Both the position numbers and the translations under genes were made by a program. A model generated the notes under the pieces. The model was not told where the DNA came from and searched no databases. It saw nothing but the letters and a program-made list of their open reading frames with translations. Of a DNA stretch of 5,967 nucleotides, positions 1 through 5,946 are shown piece by piece; the stretch's first letter is position 1, and each line of letters starts with the position of its first letter. This DNA is from Clostridiales bacterium (GTDB lineage: Bacteria > Bacillota_B > Dehalobacteriia > UBA4068), in assembly GCA_009782975.1 (NCBI GenBank), contig WRIA01000043.1, positions 1 to 5,967 of the forward strand. The letters are read 5' to 3'.

Positions 1-90
1 GTGTAAATTTTCTACAATTTGTGTGTAAAATACTCCACTTGCTTACCTCCGATGGGCTATTATCAAAAGGTTTACTTATTGACAGAAGCC

Positions 91-118
91 TGCCGCCGCC
101 ATAAACACCGGGGCGGCA
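91..118 (+). other. GC-rich hairpin in leader region
   Basis: TGCCGCC at 91-97 pairs perfectly with GGCGGCA at 112-118, and an inner CC (99-100) can pair with GG (110-111) around a bulged G. No T-run follows, so it is not an intrinsic terminator. It lies upstream of a short open frame with a strong ribosome binding site (157-207). If transcribed it would form a stable stem in a leader RNA. A function is not shown by the sequence. Confidence 0.4.
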
Positions 119-156
119 AAGCCTTAACATTCCTTAACCGGCAAGGGGGTGAAGAT

Positions 157-207
157 ATGGAAACCAACCACGCAAAGGGCAGCCCGGCATTTATAGACAT
201 GGGCTAA
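157..207 (+). CDS. Possible 16-residue small ORF or leader peptide
   Basis: An ATG at 157 opens a 16-codon frame (METNHAKGSPAFIDMG) ending in TAA at 205-207. It is preceded by AAGGGGGTGA at 143-152, which matches 9 of 10 bases of the ideal anti-Shine-Dalgarno complement AAGGAGGTGA and is well spaced from the ATG. That is a better ribosome binding site than most real genes have, and it is the only reason to list this frame. The product has no recognised family, signal peptide or membrane segment. It could be a leader peptide for the gene at 286, an independent small protein, or the surviving 5' end of a decayed gene. The same frame stays open from the TAA to the start at 286, but no readthrough signal is visible. 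No clear promoter was found upstream. Confidence 0.3.
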   Translation: METNHAKGSPAFIDMG

Positions 208-272
208 ATTGACAAAAAAACGCGCAAGAAGGAGAACCGCAACGACAGAAGTTTGAGGAAAATAATTTATTT

Positions 273-277
273 GGAGG
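273..277 (+). promoter_or_regulatory. Ribosome binding site fixing the start at 286
   Basis: GGAGG at 273-277 lies eight bases before the ATG at 286. The frame could be extended upstream to a TTG at 253, but that codon has no well-spaced Shine-Dalgarno (the nearest AAGGAG ends about 19 bases before it). It would also put a charged 11-residue extension in front of the signal peptide. The ATG at 286 begins MKKQTTK, a typical signal-peptide n-region. Confidence 0.8.
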
Positions 278-285
278 ATTTAACA

Positions 286-1653
286 ATGAAAAAACAAACC
301 ACAAAACTTATTGCGCTTGTTATAAGCGTACTAATGCTCGCAACACTTCTGCCCGCGATGACTTTCGCGGCGGAGGAACCTGTATGCGAAATCGGTTCGG
401 TGCAATACGCAGATTTTGGCGACGCGCTTGCGGCGGTACAAGACGGGGAGACCATCAAGATACTTAAAGACATCGAATACGATAAAACTACGGTTTGGTC
501 TGTGGGATCGTACGTGTTAAGAATTACCGATAAAAGTATCACTTTCGACCTTAACGGATACGTATTGAGTTTGGTCAACCTGCAGGATGCTACTCCTAGT
601 TTCGGGTTAATGATAAACAATGGCGATGTTTGCATTATAGGCGACGGCGAATTCAATATTACGGGTTATACCGCTGTAAGAGTCGAATACAACGGTAAAA
701 CGGAAGTTACAAACGTCACGTCATTCGGCGACGTCGGCTGCGGAATTGAGGTACAGGATATGTATTCAACCGTTACCGTTAACGGCGATATAACAGCTGT
801 ATATCGCGGAGTAAATAGTTACGGCGCAGTCGTCGTAAACGGAGATATAAACAGCCAAGTAACAGGGGTGTATGCTTGGGGCGACGCCGCCGATGTTATC
901 GTCAACGGCGATATTACGGTGAACGGCTTATCATCAACGTCAGAGCAAACAATGGGAGTGCGCTCCTACCGCAACGCCAAGGTTACCGTCAACGGCAGTA
1001 TTACGGTAAATGATAACGGCGACGGCGAGACATATGGCGTCTATGCTCATACCAATAGCGCCGGCGGCAGCGTTATCGTCAACGGTGATATTAACGTAAA
1101 CAGCGTCAACAGCATCGGCGTTGCCGCACGATACGAAAACAGCCTCGTTACCGTCAACGGCGGGATAATCGTTCCGGATGACGGTACGTACATCCGGATA
1201 GGAACTAATGATAAAACAGAAGAGGACGGCGTTCCCTCCATAATCAAACCTGGATATTTCGAATACACAGACGAGATCAGCTATGTCTGGGTATTAAACC
1301 AACACCCCTGCGCGCTCGACCACGACTGGGGCGAATGGATAGTCACCACCCCGGCAACATATGAAGCCGACGGCGTGGAAACCCGCGTATGCGCGGTTTG
1401 CGGCGAAGAAGAAACCAGAGCTATCCCCAAACTTGTACAGGAAAAACCCCTGCTCGATCAACTCAACGACGCCATCGCAAACGGCGATTATTACGGCGAC
1501 GGCCCCATTACGGTAGTAATTAACGGCGTGGAATATGTTTTTGAAAGCAATAACGGCAATTACAACGGCAACGGCACATTGTTCTGCACGATAGACGGCG
1601 TTGTGTACAAACTGGACAGAAACGCGAAGGGTATAAAAGGCGTTAAAAATTGA
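286..1653 (+). CDS. Secreted beta-helix-like repeat surface protein
   Basis: This 455-residue protein is probably exported by Sec. Residues 1-7 form a basic n-region, 8-28 are hydrophobic, and cleavage would fall after TFA or TFAA (28/29). Residues about 40-60 (YADFGDALAAV, then DGETIKILKD) and the ITFDLNG segment near 80-86 resemble the entry into pectate-lyase-like beta-helices seen in many clostridial surface proteins. Six VNG[D/S/G]I motifs follow at residues 165, 184, 206, 235, 265 and 290, alternating with GV/GI-x-[AS] steps. This is the pattern expected of stacked beta-helix coils. Residues 346-383 form a short module with HDWGEW, C369-x2-C372-G and a closing IPKL, known from Firmicutes surface proteins. 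In the common form an ATC motif supplies another cysteine, but here it is ATY. The tail (384-455) is Gly/Asn-rich. No LPXTG, SLH or catalytic motif is seen, so anchoring and ligand are unknown. The gene stands alone, ends at a strong terminator, and has mixed isoleucine codons unlike azlCD. Confidence 0.85.
   Translation: MKKQTTKLIALVISVLMLATLLPAMTFAAEEPVCEIGSVQYADFGDALAAVQDGETIKILKDIEYDKTTVWSVGSYVLRITDKSITFDLNGYVLSLVNLQDATPSFGLMINNGDVCIIGDGEFNITGYTAVRVEYNGKTEVTNVTSFGDVGCGIEVQDMYSTVTVNGDITAVYRGVNSYGAVVVNGDINSQVTGVYAWGDAADVIVNGDITVNGLSSTSEQTMGVRSYRNAKVTVNGSITVNDNGDGETYGVYAHTNSAGGSVIVNGDINVNSVNSIGVAARYENSLVTVNGGIIVPDDGTYIRIGTNDKTEEDGVPSIIKPGYFEYTDEISYVWVLNQHPCALDHDWGEWIVTTPATYEADGVETRVCAVCGEEETRAIPKLVQEKPLLDQLNDAIANGDYYGDGPITVVINGVEYVFESNNGNYNGNGTLFCTIDGVVYKLDRNAKGIKGVKN
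772..1167 (+). repeat. Degenerate in-gene repeats encoding VNGDI
   Basis: A motif close to GTTACCGTCAACGGC plus GATATTAC recurs with its VNG codons starting at 778, 835, 901, 988, 1078 and 1153. The periods are 57, 66, 87, 90 and 75 bases, all multiples of three, so the repeats are of protein origin. Copies vary at third positions. Copy four has Ser and copy six has Gly in place of Asp. The variable loops between copies suggest duplication followed by divergence, in a protein whose coil number could change by recombination. Confidence 0.8.
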
Positions 1654-1704
1654 TAATAAAGCCTGTAAAACACACCAACAAACAGCCAAAACCAAATAAA
1701 ACTA

Positions 1705-1744
1705 AGTCCGGCAGGTCCGCAAATTGGACCGCCGGGCTTTTTTT
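1705..1744 (+). terminator. Intrinsic terminator of the repeat-protein gene
   Basis: The left arm AGTCCGGCAGGTCC (1705-1718) pairs with GGACCGCCGGGCT (1726-1738) around a seven-base loop, with one bulged A and one G-T pair. Seven T residues (1738-1744) follow directly. This is a strong rho-independent terminator 51 bases after the stop codon. Read on the - strand, the same stem is followed by a looser T-rich stretch, so it may also stop readthrough from secA, which has no strong terminator closer to its end. Confidence 0.88.
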
Positions 1745-1778
1745 GCCTGTGGACCGCGCCCGGTACGGATGCCGAAAA

Positions 1779-1800
1779 GTGACACCATATACGGTATCAC
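1779..1800. promoter_or_regulatory. 22-bp imperfect palindrome, possible operator
   Basis: The two halves GTGACACCATA and TACGGTATCAC are inverted copies of one another, with 18 of the 22 bases symmetric. The length and central symmetry fit a binding site for a dimeric DNA-binding protein. No divergent or downstream gene that it could control is visible, so the role is open. Confidence 0.35.
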
Positions 1801-1818
1801 CCCAATTAAGCACAATAT

Positions 1819-1839
1819 CTTGTACAAGAATTTGTACAA
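1819..1839. repeat. Two TTGTACAA palindromes 12 bp apart
   Basis: TTGTACAA occurs at 1820-1827 and again at 1832-1839, with four bases between them. The first copy extends to a 10-base perfect palindrome, CTTGTACAAG (1819-1828). The 12-base centre-to-centre spacing is close to one helical turn, which would place two bound dimers on the same face of the DNA. The regulator and target are unknown. Confidence 0.45.
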
Positions 1840-1868
1840 CACTTCCCCAAAAACCATCCGCCACAGAA

Positions 1869-1916
1869 AAAAGTGTTCAAATTTTAGACACTTTTGTCTA
1901 AAAATTAGACACTTTT
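1869..1916. repeat. Alternating TTAGACA / TGTCTAA array
   Basis: TTAGACACTTTT occurs at 1884-1895 and again at 1905-1916, an exact 12-base direct repeat with a 21-base period (two helical turns). Between them, TGTCTAAAA at 1895-1903 is the perfect inverse of TTTTAGACA at 1882-1890 (loop CTTT). TGTCTAA at 1895-1901 is also the inverse of TTAGACA at 1905-1911 (loop AAA). Upstream, AAAAGTGT at 1869-1876 is the inverse of ACACTTTT at 1888-1895. The mix of direct and inverted copies fits multiple protein-binding sites, either an operator or the terminal repeats of an insertion sequence. No transposase is present in the window. Confidence 0.6.
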
Positions 1917-1934
1917 CATCAGATGGATTGTAAA

Positions 1935-1951
1935 GCTTTCATCAAGAAAGC
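1935..1951. other. Small perfect hairpin
   Basis: GCTTTC (1935-1940) and GAAAGC (1946-1951) form a perfect six-base stem with a five-base loop. On the - strand it is followed by only three T, so it would be at best a weak terminator for readthrough from secA, 160 bases past the secA stop. Confidence 0.35.
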
Positions 1952-1978
1952 AAAAACTACCCTATGGAACGCCACGCG

Positions 1979-2008
1979 GAGCCTGTGCTTAGCGAAGCGT
2001 GAGTGCTC
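1979..2008 (+). other. Imperfect hairpin, GC-rich island
   Basis: GAGC (1979-1982) pairs with GCTC (2005-2008), and inside it TGTGCTT (1984-1990) pairs with AAGCGTG (1995-2001) through four standard and three G-U pairs around an AGCG loop. The G-U pairs make the structure better as + strand RNA than as its complement. An alternative pairing uses CACGC (1973-1977) with GCGTG (1997-2001). The local GC content is higher than in the flanks. No T-run follows. Confidence 0.3.
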
Positions 2009-2110
2009 GGTTGACAAAATAAACACTACAAACACAAGTATTCAGCTATCAGCGATTTTTAAAAAAAACTGAAGTCTGACAACAGAAAAATACTCCCTAA
2101 TCCATGCTCG

Positions 2111-4744
2111 CTACTCACTACCGCGGCCACAACATTTTTTGTACTTTTTCCCGCTGCCGCAAGGGCAAGGATCATTCCTCCCCACCTGGCTTTTGGCATC
2201 CCGGCGCACGGGCTGCTTTTTGGCGGGCTCATCCTCCTCGCGGTTGGTGGAAACAGCGGCCCTGGCCCGCGGCGCTTCCACTATCTCCGCGTGCAACACC
2301 AAACGGGTAACGTCCAGTTGTATCTCCTCTATCATCTGCTGAAACATATTGAACGCCTCATTGCGGTATTCCACCAACGGGTCTATCTGCCCGTAGGCCC
2401 GCAAGCCTATGCCCTGGCGCAGCTGATCCATAGCGTCCAGATGATCCATCCATTGGCTATCCACAGCTCGCAGTATAGCCATGTTTTCCAGCCGGGCCAT
2501 AATTTCCTTGCCCAAAGCCTCCTCGCGCCGATGATAGTAGTTTAATATGCGTTCCTTTAGCTGCTCCGGCACCTCGTTTTTGCCTAAGGCGGCCAGCTCG
2601 CTTTCCTTTGGCGCATCCTGGGGCAGCAGCTTGGCGAACTCCCCTGTCAGCGCGCTTAGGTCCCATTCCTCCGGGTATTCGCTCATGCCCGTATAGGGCG
2701 CTACCATAACATCCACTACATTCTCCATCATGGAAAGCACGCTTTCGTGGATGTTTTCTTCGTAAAGCGCGCGGCGGCGCTCCTTGTATATCACCTCGCG
2801 CTGCTGATTCATAACGTCGTCGTAATTAAGCACCTGACGGCGCATCTCGAAATGCCGTTCCTCCACCTTTTTCTGGGCGCCCTCTATAGAGCGGGATACC
2901 AGCCCGGAATCTATGGGCATGGTGTCGTCCATACCTATGCGGTCCATGATATTGCGTATATTGTCCCCGCCGAAATGGCGCACCAGGTCGTCCTCTAAGG
3001 AGATGAAAAAACGGCTGCTGCCGGGGTCGCCCTGGCGGCCGGCGCGCCCGCGCAACTGATTATCTATGCGGCGGCTGTCGTGTCGCTCCGTGCCTATTAT
3101 ATGCAGGCCGCCCAACTCCACCACCTGCTTATGCTCGTCGGCGGTGGATTCTTTGTATTTATTTATAAGTTGCAGCCGTTCTTCGTCGCTAAATTCCCGC
3201 TCCGCATCCGCGGCCTGGGCGGCAGCCATTTCCGCGGCGGCCAAGGCCTCCGGGTTGCCCCCCAGCATAATATCCGTACCGCGCCCCGCCATATTGGTGG
3301 CTATGGTAACGGCTCCCAGGCGCCCGGCCTGCGCCACTATCTCCGCCTCCTGCTCGTGGAATTTAGCGTTTAGCACATTATGCCTTACGCCGCGGTCTTT
3401 AAGCATACGGGAAAGGCGCTCCGATTTTTCTATGGAGATGGTGCCTACCAGCACCGGGCGGCCTTTTTCGTGTTCGGCGGCTATTTCCTCCACCACGGCG
3501 GCAAATTTACCGGGCTCCGAGCGGTATATGATATCCGAATTGTCCGAGCGTATCATAGGCAGGTTGGTGGGGACCTCCACCACGTCAAAGCCGTATATCT
3601 TGCGAAATTCCTCCTCCTCGGTGCGGGCCGTACCGGTCATGCCGGCCAGGCGGTCGTACATACGGAAAAAATTCTGGAAGGTGATGGTGGCAAGAGTCTG
3701 GCTTTCCCGCTCTACTTTAACATGCTCCTTGGCCTCTATGGCTTGGTGCAGGCCCTCGCTGTAGCGGCGGCCGAACATCAAACGGCCGGTGAACTCATCC
3801 ACGATTATAACCTGGCCTTCCTTTACCACATAATCCCTATCCCGCTTATACAGGGTATGGGCGCGCAGTGCCTGGTTGATGTGGTGGGATATCTCCATAT
3901 TTTTGTCGTCGTAAAGATTTTCCACCCCAAAAGCACGCTCCGCCTTGGCCACCCCTTCCTCCGTCAGGGCGGACTGGCGCGTCTTTTCATCCACGGTGTA
4001 GTCGTCCTCCCGTTTAAGGCGCGGTACGAACTGAGCCGCCTGCTCGTACAAAACGGTAGGCTTATCCGCCGGGCCGGAGATGATAAGCGGTGTGCGCGCC
4101 TCGTCTATAAGTATGCTGTCCACCTCGTCCACTATGGCGTAATAAAGCGGGCGCTGCACCATACCGGCTTTGCTGAAGGCCATGTTGTCGCGAAGATAAT
4201 CGAAGCCGAACTCGTTGTTGGTGCCATAGGTTATGTCGGCCAGATAAGCCTCCCGCTTTTCAGGAGGCTCCATGCCATGCACGCAAAGCCCCACCGTAAG
4301 GCCTAAAAACTTATATATGCGGCCCATCCATTCGCTGTCGCGGCGGGCCAGATAATCGTTTACGGTTATAACATGGGCGCCCTTGCCCGTAAGCGCGTGT
4401 AGATAAGTAGGGGCCGTGGCTACCAAAGTTTTGCCCTCTCCCGTTTTCATCTCGGCTACGCGACCGTCGGAAAGCACCATACCGCCTATAAGCTGCACGT
4501 CGAAATGGCGCATATTAAGTACCCGCCACCCGGCCTCCCGCACTGTAGCAAAGGCTTCCGGCAACAGGGCATCCAATTCTTCCCCATTTTGCAAACGCAG
4601 GCGGAAATCGGATGTACGGTTTCGCAGTTCTGCGTCACTCAATTTTTGTATCTCCGGCTCCAGGGCATTTACCCCTTGCAGTATTTTGCTGTAACGCTTT
4701 ATATCCTTGGCGTTGTCGTCGAACAATTTATCCAGCAAACCCAC
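2111..4744 (-). CDS. secA: Preprotein translocase ATPase SecA
   Basis: SecA is the motor ATPase that binds preproteins and drives them through the SecYEG channel at the cytoplasmic membrane. The 877-residue product is complete and close to the usual Gram-positive length. It shows Walker A TGEGKT (101-106), Walker [13 protein letters not shown] (205-216), the preprotein cross-linking region at about 225-370, VDEFTGR (315-321), MTGTA (369-373), [10 protein letters not shown] (483-492) and [13 protein letters not shown] (563-575). The two-helix finger and scaffold region includes [19 protein letters not shown] (762-780). The C-terminal zinc site is C860-x-C862 and C871-C872 in [18 protein letters not shown], the SecB/ribosome-interacting tail. 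All key residues are present, so this is a housekeeping SecA1-type protein rather than an accessory SecA2. The start is GTG at 4744, with AAGGGG seven bases upstream. It is transcribed alone from a strong promoter, divergent from azlC. No prfB follows it, although that gene often does in Firmicutes. Confidence 0.98.
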   Translation of the reverse strand: MGLLDKLFDDNAKDIKRYSKILQGVNALEPEIQKLSDAELRNRTSDFRLRLQNGEELDALLPEAFATVREAGWRVLNMRHFDVQLIGGMVLSDGRVAEMKTGEGKTLVATAPTYLHALTGKGAHVITVNDYLARRDSEWMGRIYKFLGLTVGLCVHGMEPPEKREAYLADITYGTNNEFGFDYLRDNMAFSKAGMVQRPLYYAIVDEVDSILIDEARTPLIISGPADKPTVLYEQAAQFVPRLKREDDYTVDEKTRQSALTEEGVAKAERAFGVENLYDDKNMEISHHINQALRAHTLYKRDRDYVVKEGQVIIVDEFTGRLMFGRRYSEGLHQAIEAKEHVKVERESQTLATITFQNFFRMYDRLAGMTGTARTEEEEFRKIYGFDVVEVPTNLPMIRSDNSDIIYRSEPGKFAAVVEEIAAEHEKGRPVLVGTISIEKSERLSRMLKDRGVRHNVLNAKFHEQEAEIVAQAGRLGAVTIATNMAGRGTDIMLGGNPEALAAAEMAAAQAADAEREFSDEERLQLINKYKESTADEHKQVVELGGLHIIGTERHDSRRIDNQLRGRAGRQGDPGSSRFFISLEDDLVRHFGGDNIRNIMDRIGMDDTMPIDSGLVSRSIEGAQKKVEERHFEMRRQVLNYDDVMNQQREVIYKERRRALYEENIHESVLSMMENVVDVMVAPYTGMSEYPEEWDLSALTGEFAKLLPQDAPKESELAALGKNEVPEQLKERILNYYHRREEALGKEIMARLENMAILRAVDSQWMDHLDAMDQLRQGIGLRAYGQIDPLVEYRNEAFNMFQQMIEEIQLDVTRLVLHAEIVEAPRARAAVSTNREEDEPAKKQPVRRDAKSQVGRNDPCPCGSGKKYKKCCGRGSE

Positions 4745-4751
4745 ACTAACA

Positions 4752-4757
4752 CCCCTT
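4752..4757 (-). promoter_or_regulatory. secA ribosome binding site (GTG start)
   Basis: On the - strand, AAGGGG (4757 to 4752), continuing as TG, lies seven bases before the GTG start at 4744. It supports the GTG as the true start, which gives MGLLDKLF, the conserved SecA N-terminus. Confidence 0.8.
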
Positions 4758-4788
4758 ATTCTTTATCCAATATTTTAAACCAGTATAG

Positions 4789-4817
4789 ATTATATCACTT
4801 AAGGCAATAATTCTCAA
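4789..4817 (-). promoter_or_regulatory. secA promoter, sigma-A type
   Basis: On the - strand, TTGAGA (4817-4812) is followed after exactly 17 bases by a perfect TATAAT (4794-4789). Transcription would start near 4782, giving a leader of about 38 bases before the GTG. The high consensus match fits a constitutively expressed essential gene. The -35 box lies 24 bases from that of the divergent azlC promoter. Confidence 0.85.
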
Positions 4818-4835
4818 CCGCGCTTTGTAAAAAAT

Positions 4836-4859
4836 TTACTGTTGACGCTAAACAGGTAA
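4836..4859. promoter_or_regulatory. Inverted repeat over azlC -35 box, possible operator
   Basis: TTACTGTT (4836-4843) and AACAGGTAA (4851-4859) are inverted copies apart from one extra G in the right arm. The core CTGTT/AACAG is perfect, with a seven-base centre. The dyad overlaps the -35 hexamer of the azlC promoter, where a bound repressor would block RNA polymerase. In Bacillus subtilis azlCD is controlled by the Lrp-like AzlB, but no azlB is seen here, so the regulator is unknown. Confidence 0.4.
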
Positions 4860-4870
4860 TTGGGTAGAAT
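4842..4870 (+). promoter_or_regulatory. azlCD promoter, sigma-A type
   Basis: TTGACG (4842-4847) and TAGAAT (4865-4870) are separated by exactly 17 bases, each one base off consensus. Transcription would start near 4877, leaving a leader of about 33 bases with AAAGGAG at 4898-4904, five bases before the ATG at 4910. Confidence 0.85.
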
Positions 4871-4909
4871 ATTGATGTACAGGCATATATCCCGCCTAAA
4901 GGAGTTATA

Positions 4910-5614
4910 ATGCAAAAAAAGCTGCGTACGGCCCTTAAAGCTGCCTTTCCCCATACCGTGCCCGTAATGACCGGCTTTGTCTTTTTGGGTATGGCCTACG
5001 GCATATTGATGAGCGGCAAGGGCTATGGCTGGCCCTGGATACTGCTGATAAGCGGTCTGGTATATGCGGGCTCTTTGCAATTTGCGGGCATAAGCCTGCT
5101 TACCGCCGCCTTTGACCCGCTGTATGCCTTAACTATAGCCTTGGCCGTAAACGCGCGCCATCTGTTCTACGGCCTTTCCATGCTGGAAAAATACAGCGGA
5201 ACGGGAAAACTTAAGCCTTATCTTATCTTTGGCCTGTGCGACGAGACCTTTTCTTTGCTCTGCTCCGTAGAACCGCCGGCAGAAACGGAAAGACCCCTGT
5301 TCATGCTGGCCGTAACTATGCTCCATCAGTTCTATTGGGTGCTGGGCGGCCTGGCCGGAAGTTTGATAGGCCCTTTGCTTACCTTCGATACCAGGGGCAT
5401 AGATTTTGTGATGACCGCTTTTTTTACGGTGATATTCATAAACTGCTGGCGGGGACAAAAAAACCATTTTCCGGCCCTTACCGGCCTTGTTGCGGCGGCA
5501 CTTAGCCTGCTTGTTTTCGGCGCGGAAAGGTTCATAATACCCGCTATGATACTTATAATCGCCTGTCTTACCCTGTTTCGCAAGCGGTTTGCAAAAGAGG
5601 TGGAACAGCCATGA
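4910..5614 (+). CDS. azlC: Branched-chain amino acid exporter, large subunit AzlC
   Basis: This 234-residue membrane protein belongs to the AzlC/YgaZ/BrnF family. With its small partner it exports branched-chain amino acids, and in some species methionine or analogues such as azaleucine, across the cytoplasmic membrane. Family marks are YAGSLQFAG (52-60), NARHLFYGLSM (81-91), DETFSL (111-116), QFYWVLGGLAGSLIG (140-154) and GIDFVMTAFF (163-172). Hydrophobic segments are spread along the chain, including about 20-35, 42-66, 70-90, 130-156, 163-180 and 205-223. The length is normal. The ATG at 4910 has AAAGGAG five bases upstream. The gene overlaps azlD by ATGA, which suggests translational coupling and balanced production of the two subunits. 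Isoleucine is nearly always ATA (13 of 15). The substrate cannot be fixed from sequence. Confidence 0.93.
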   Translation: MQKKLRTALKAAFPHTVPVMTGFVFLGMAYGILMSGKGYGWPWILLISGLVYAGSLQFAGISLLTAAFDPLYALTIALAVNARHLFYGLSMLEKYSGTGKLKPYLIFGLCDETFSLLCSVEPPAETERPLFMLAVTMLHQFYWVLGGLAGSLIGPLLTFDTRGIDFVMTAFFTVIFINCWRGQKNHFPALTGLVAAALSLLVFGAERFIIPAMILIIACLTLFRKRFAKEVEQP

Positions 5615-5946
5615 CCTTAAGCACGGGCCAGGCCCTTATTATAGTTGCCCTGCTGGCTTTGGGTACCGGCATAACGCGCTTTTTGCCCTTTGTACTTTTC
5701 CCTAACGCAAAGGCCGCGCCTGCCTATATAGTGTATCTGGGGCAAATGCTGCCCGCGGCGGCTATAAGCCTGCTGGTGGTCTATTGCCTTAAGGACATAA
5801 GCCTTACCGCCGCACCCCACGGCCTGCCGGAAGCCATAGCCATAGCCGCGGTAACGGCGCTTCATGTGTGGAAAAAGAATACCCTGCTTTCCATAGGCGG
5901 GGGCACGCTTATCTATATGCTGCTGATACAGTCGGTATTCATTTAA
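5611..5946 (+). CDS. azlD: Branched-chain amino acid exporter, small subunit AzlD
   Basis: This is the 111-residue AzlD/YgaH/BrnE-type partner of AzlC, a small hydrophobic protein needed with AzlC for amino acid efflux. It has about four membrane segments (near 8-28, 42-60, 73-88 and 92-109). Typical family marks are TRFLPF (22-27), YLGQMLPAAAISLLVVYCLK (42-61), LPE (72-74) and HVWKKNTLLSIGGGT (85-99). The ATG sits in the ATGA overlap with the azlC stop, and AGAGGTGG inside azlC (from 5596) serves as its ribosome binding site. The length is normal and the stop is TAA at 5944-5946. Only 21 bases follow in the window, including a short ACCT/AGGT dyad (5951-5961), too little to tell whether a terminator or a further gene comes next. 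Confidence 0.92.
   Translation: MTLSTGQALIIVALLALGTGITRFLPFVLFPNAKAAPAYIVYLGQMLPAAAISLLVVYCLKDISLTAAPHGLPEAIAIAAVTALHVWKKNTLLSIGGGTLIYMLLIQSVFI

Larger units (their letters stand above)
1745..2110. other. Convergent intergenic region without a gene, dyad-rich
   Basis: This stretch separates the terminator of the + strand gene from the end of secA on the - strand. The open frames crossing it are short, lack ribosome binding sites, run through the terminator and resemble nothing known. It contains five or more inverted repeats, listed separately where they are clean. A weak candidate secA terminator is a CTG/CAG dyad (2069-2085) followed on the - strand by eight T (2061-2068). Its stem is too short for confidence. 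A consensus TTGACA at 2011-2016 has no matching -10 box. Confidence 0.6.

Noticed and set aside
79..84. Consensus TTGACA -35 hexamer (also at 209-214 and 2011-2016)
   Set aside because: None of the three has an acceptable -10 hexamer at 16-18 bases. The best, TAAACA at 102-107, matches only three of six positions, so no promoter is called.
253..285. Upstream TTG start for the repeat protein
   Set aside because: It lacks a well-placed ribosome binding site and would disrupt the signal-peptide n-region. The ATG at 286 with GGAGG is clearly better.
772..1167. Possible CRISPR-like or tandem DNA repeat
   Set aside because: The spacing is irregular but always a multiple of three, the repeats are degenerate at third codon positions, and they lie inside a continuous reading frame.
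1294..1695. A 133-codon - strand frame with hydrophobic stretches
   Set aside because: It is antisense to the C-terminal part of the repeat protein and has no upstream Shine-Dalgarno or promoter. The hydrophobic residues reflect the complement of Asn/Gly/Asp codons.
1643..1901. Overlapping open frames on both strands in the intergenic region
   Set aside because: Both run through the intrinsic terminator at 1705-1744, lack ribosome binding sites and show no recognisable protein features.
3066..3764. A 232-codon open frame on the + strand
   Set aside because: It is antisense to secA, very rich in Ser/Arg as expected of a shadow frame, and overlaps the other shadow frames.
3380..4306. A 308-codon open frame on the + strand
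   Set aside because: It lies wholly inside secA on the opposite strand, has no ribosome binding site and no family resemblance, and its composition mirrors the complement of secA.
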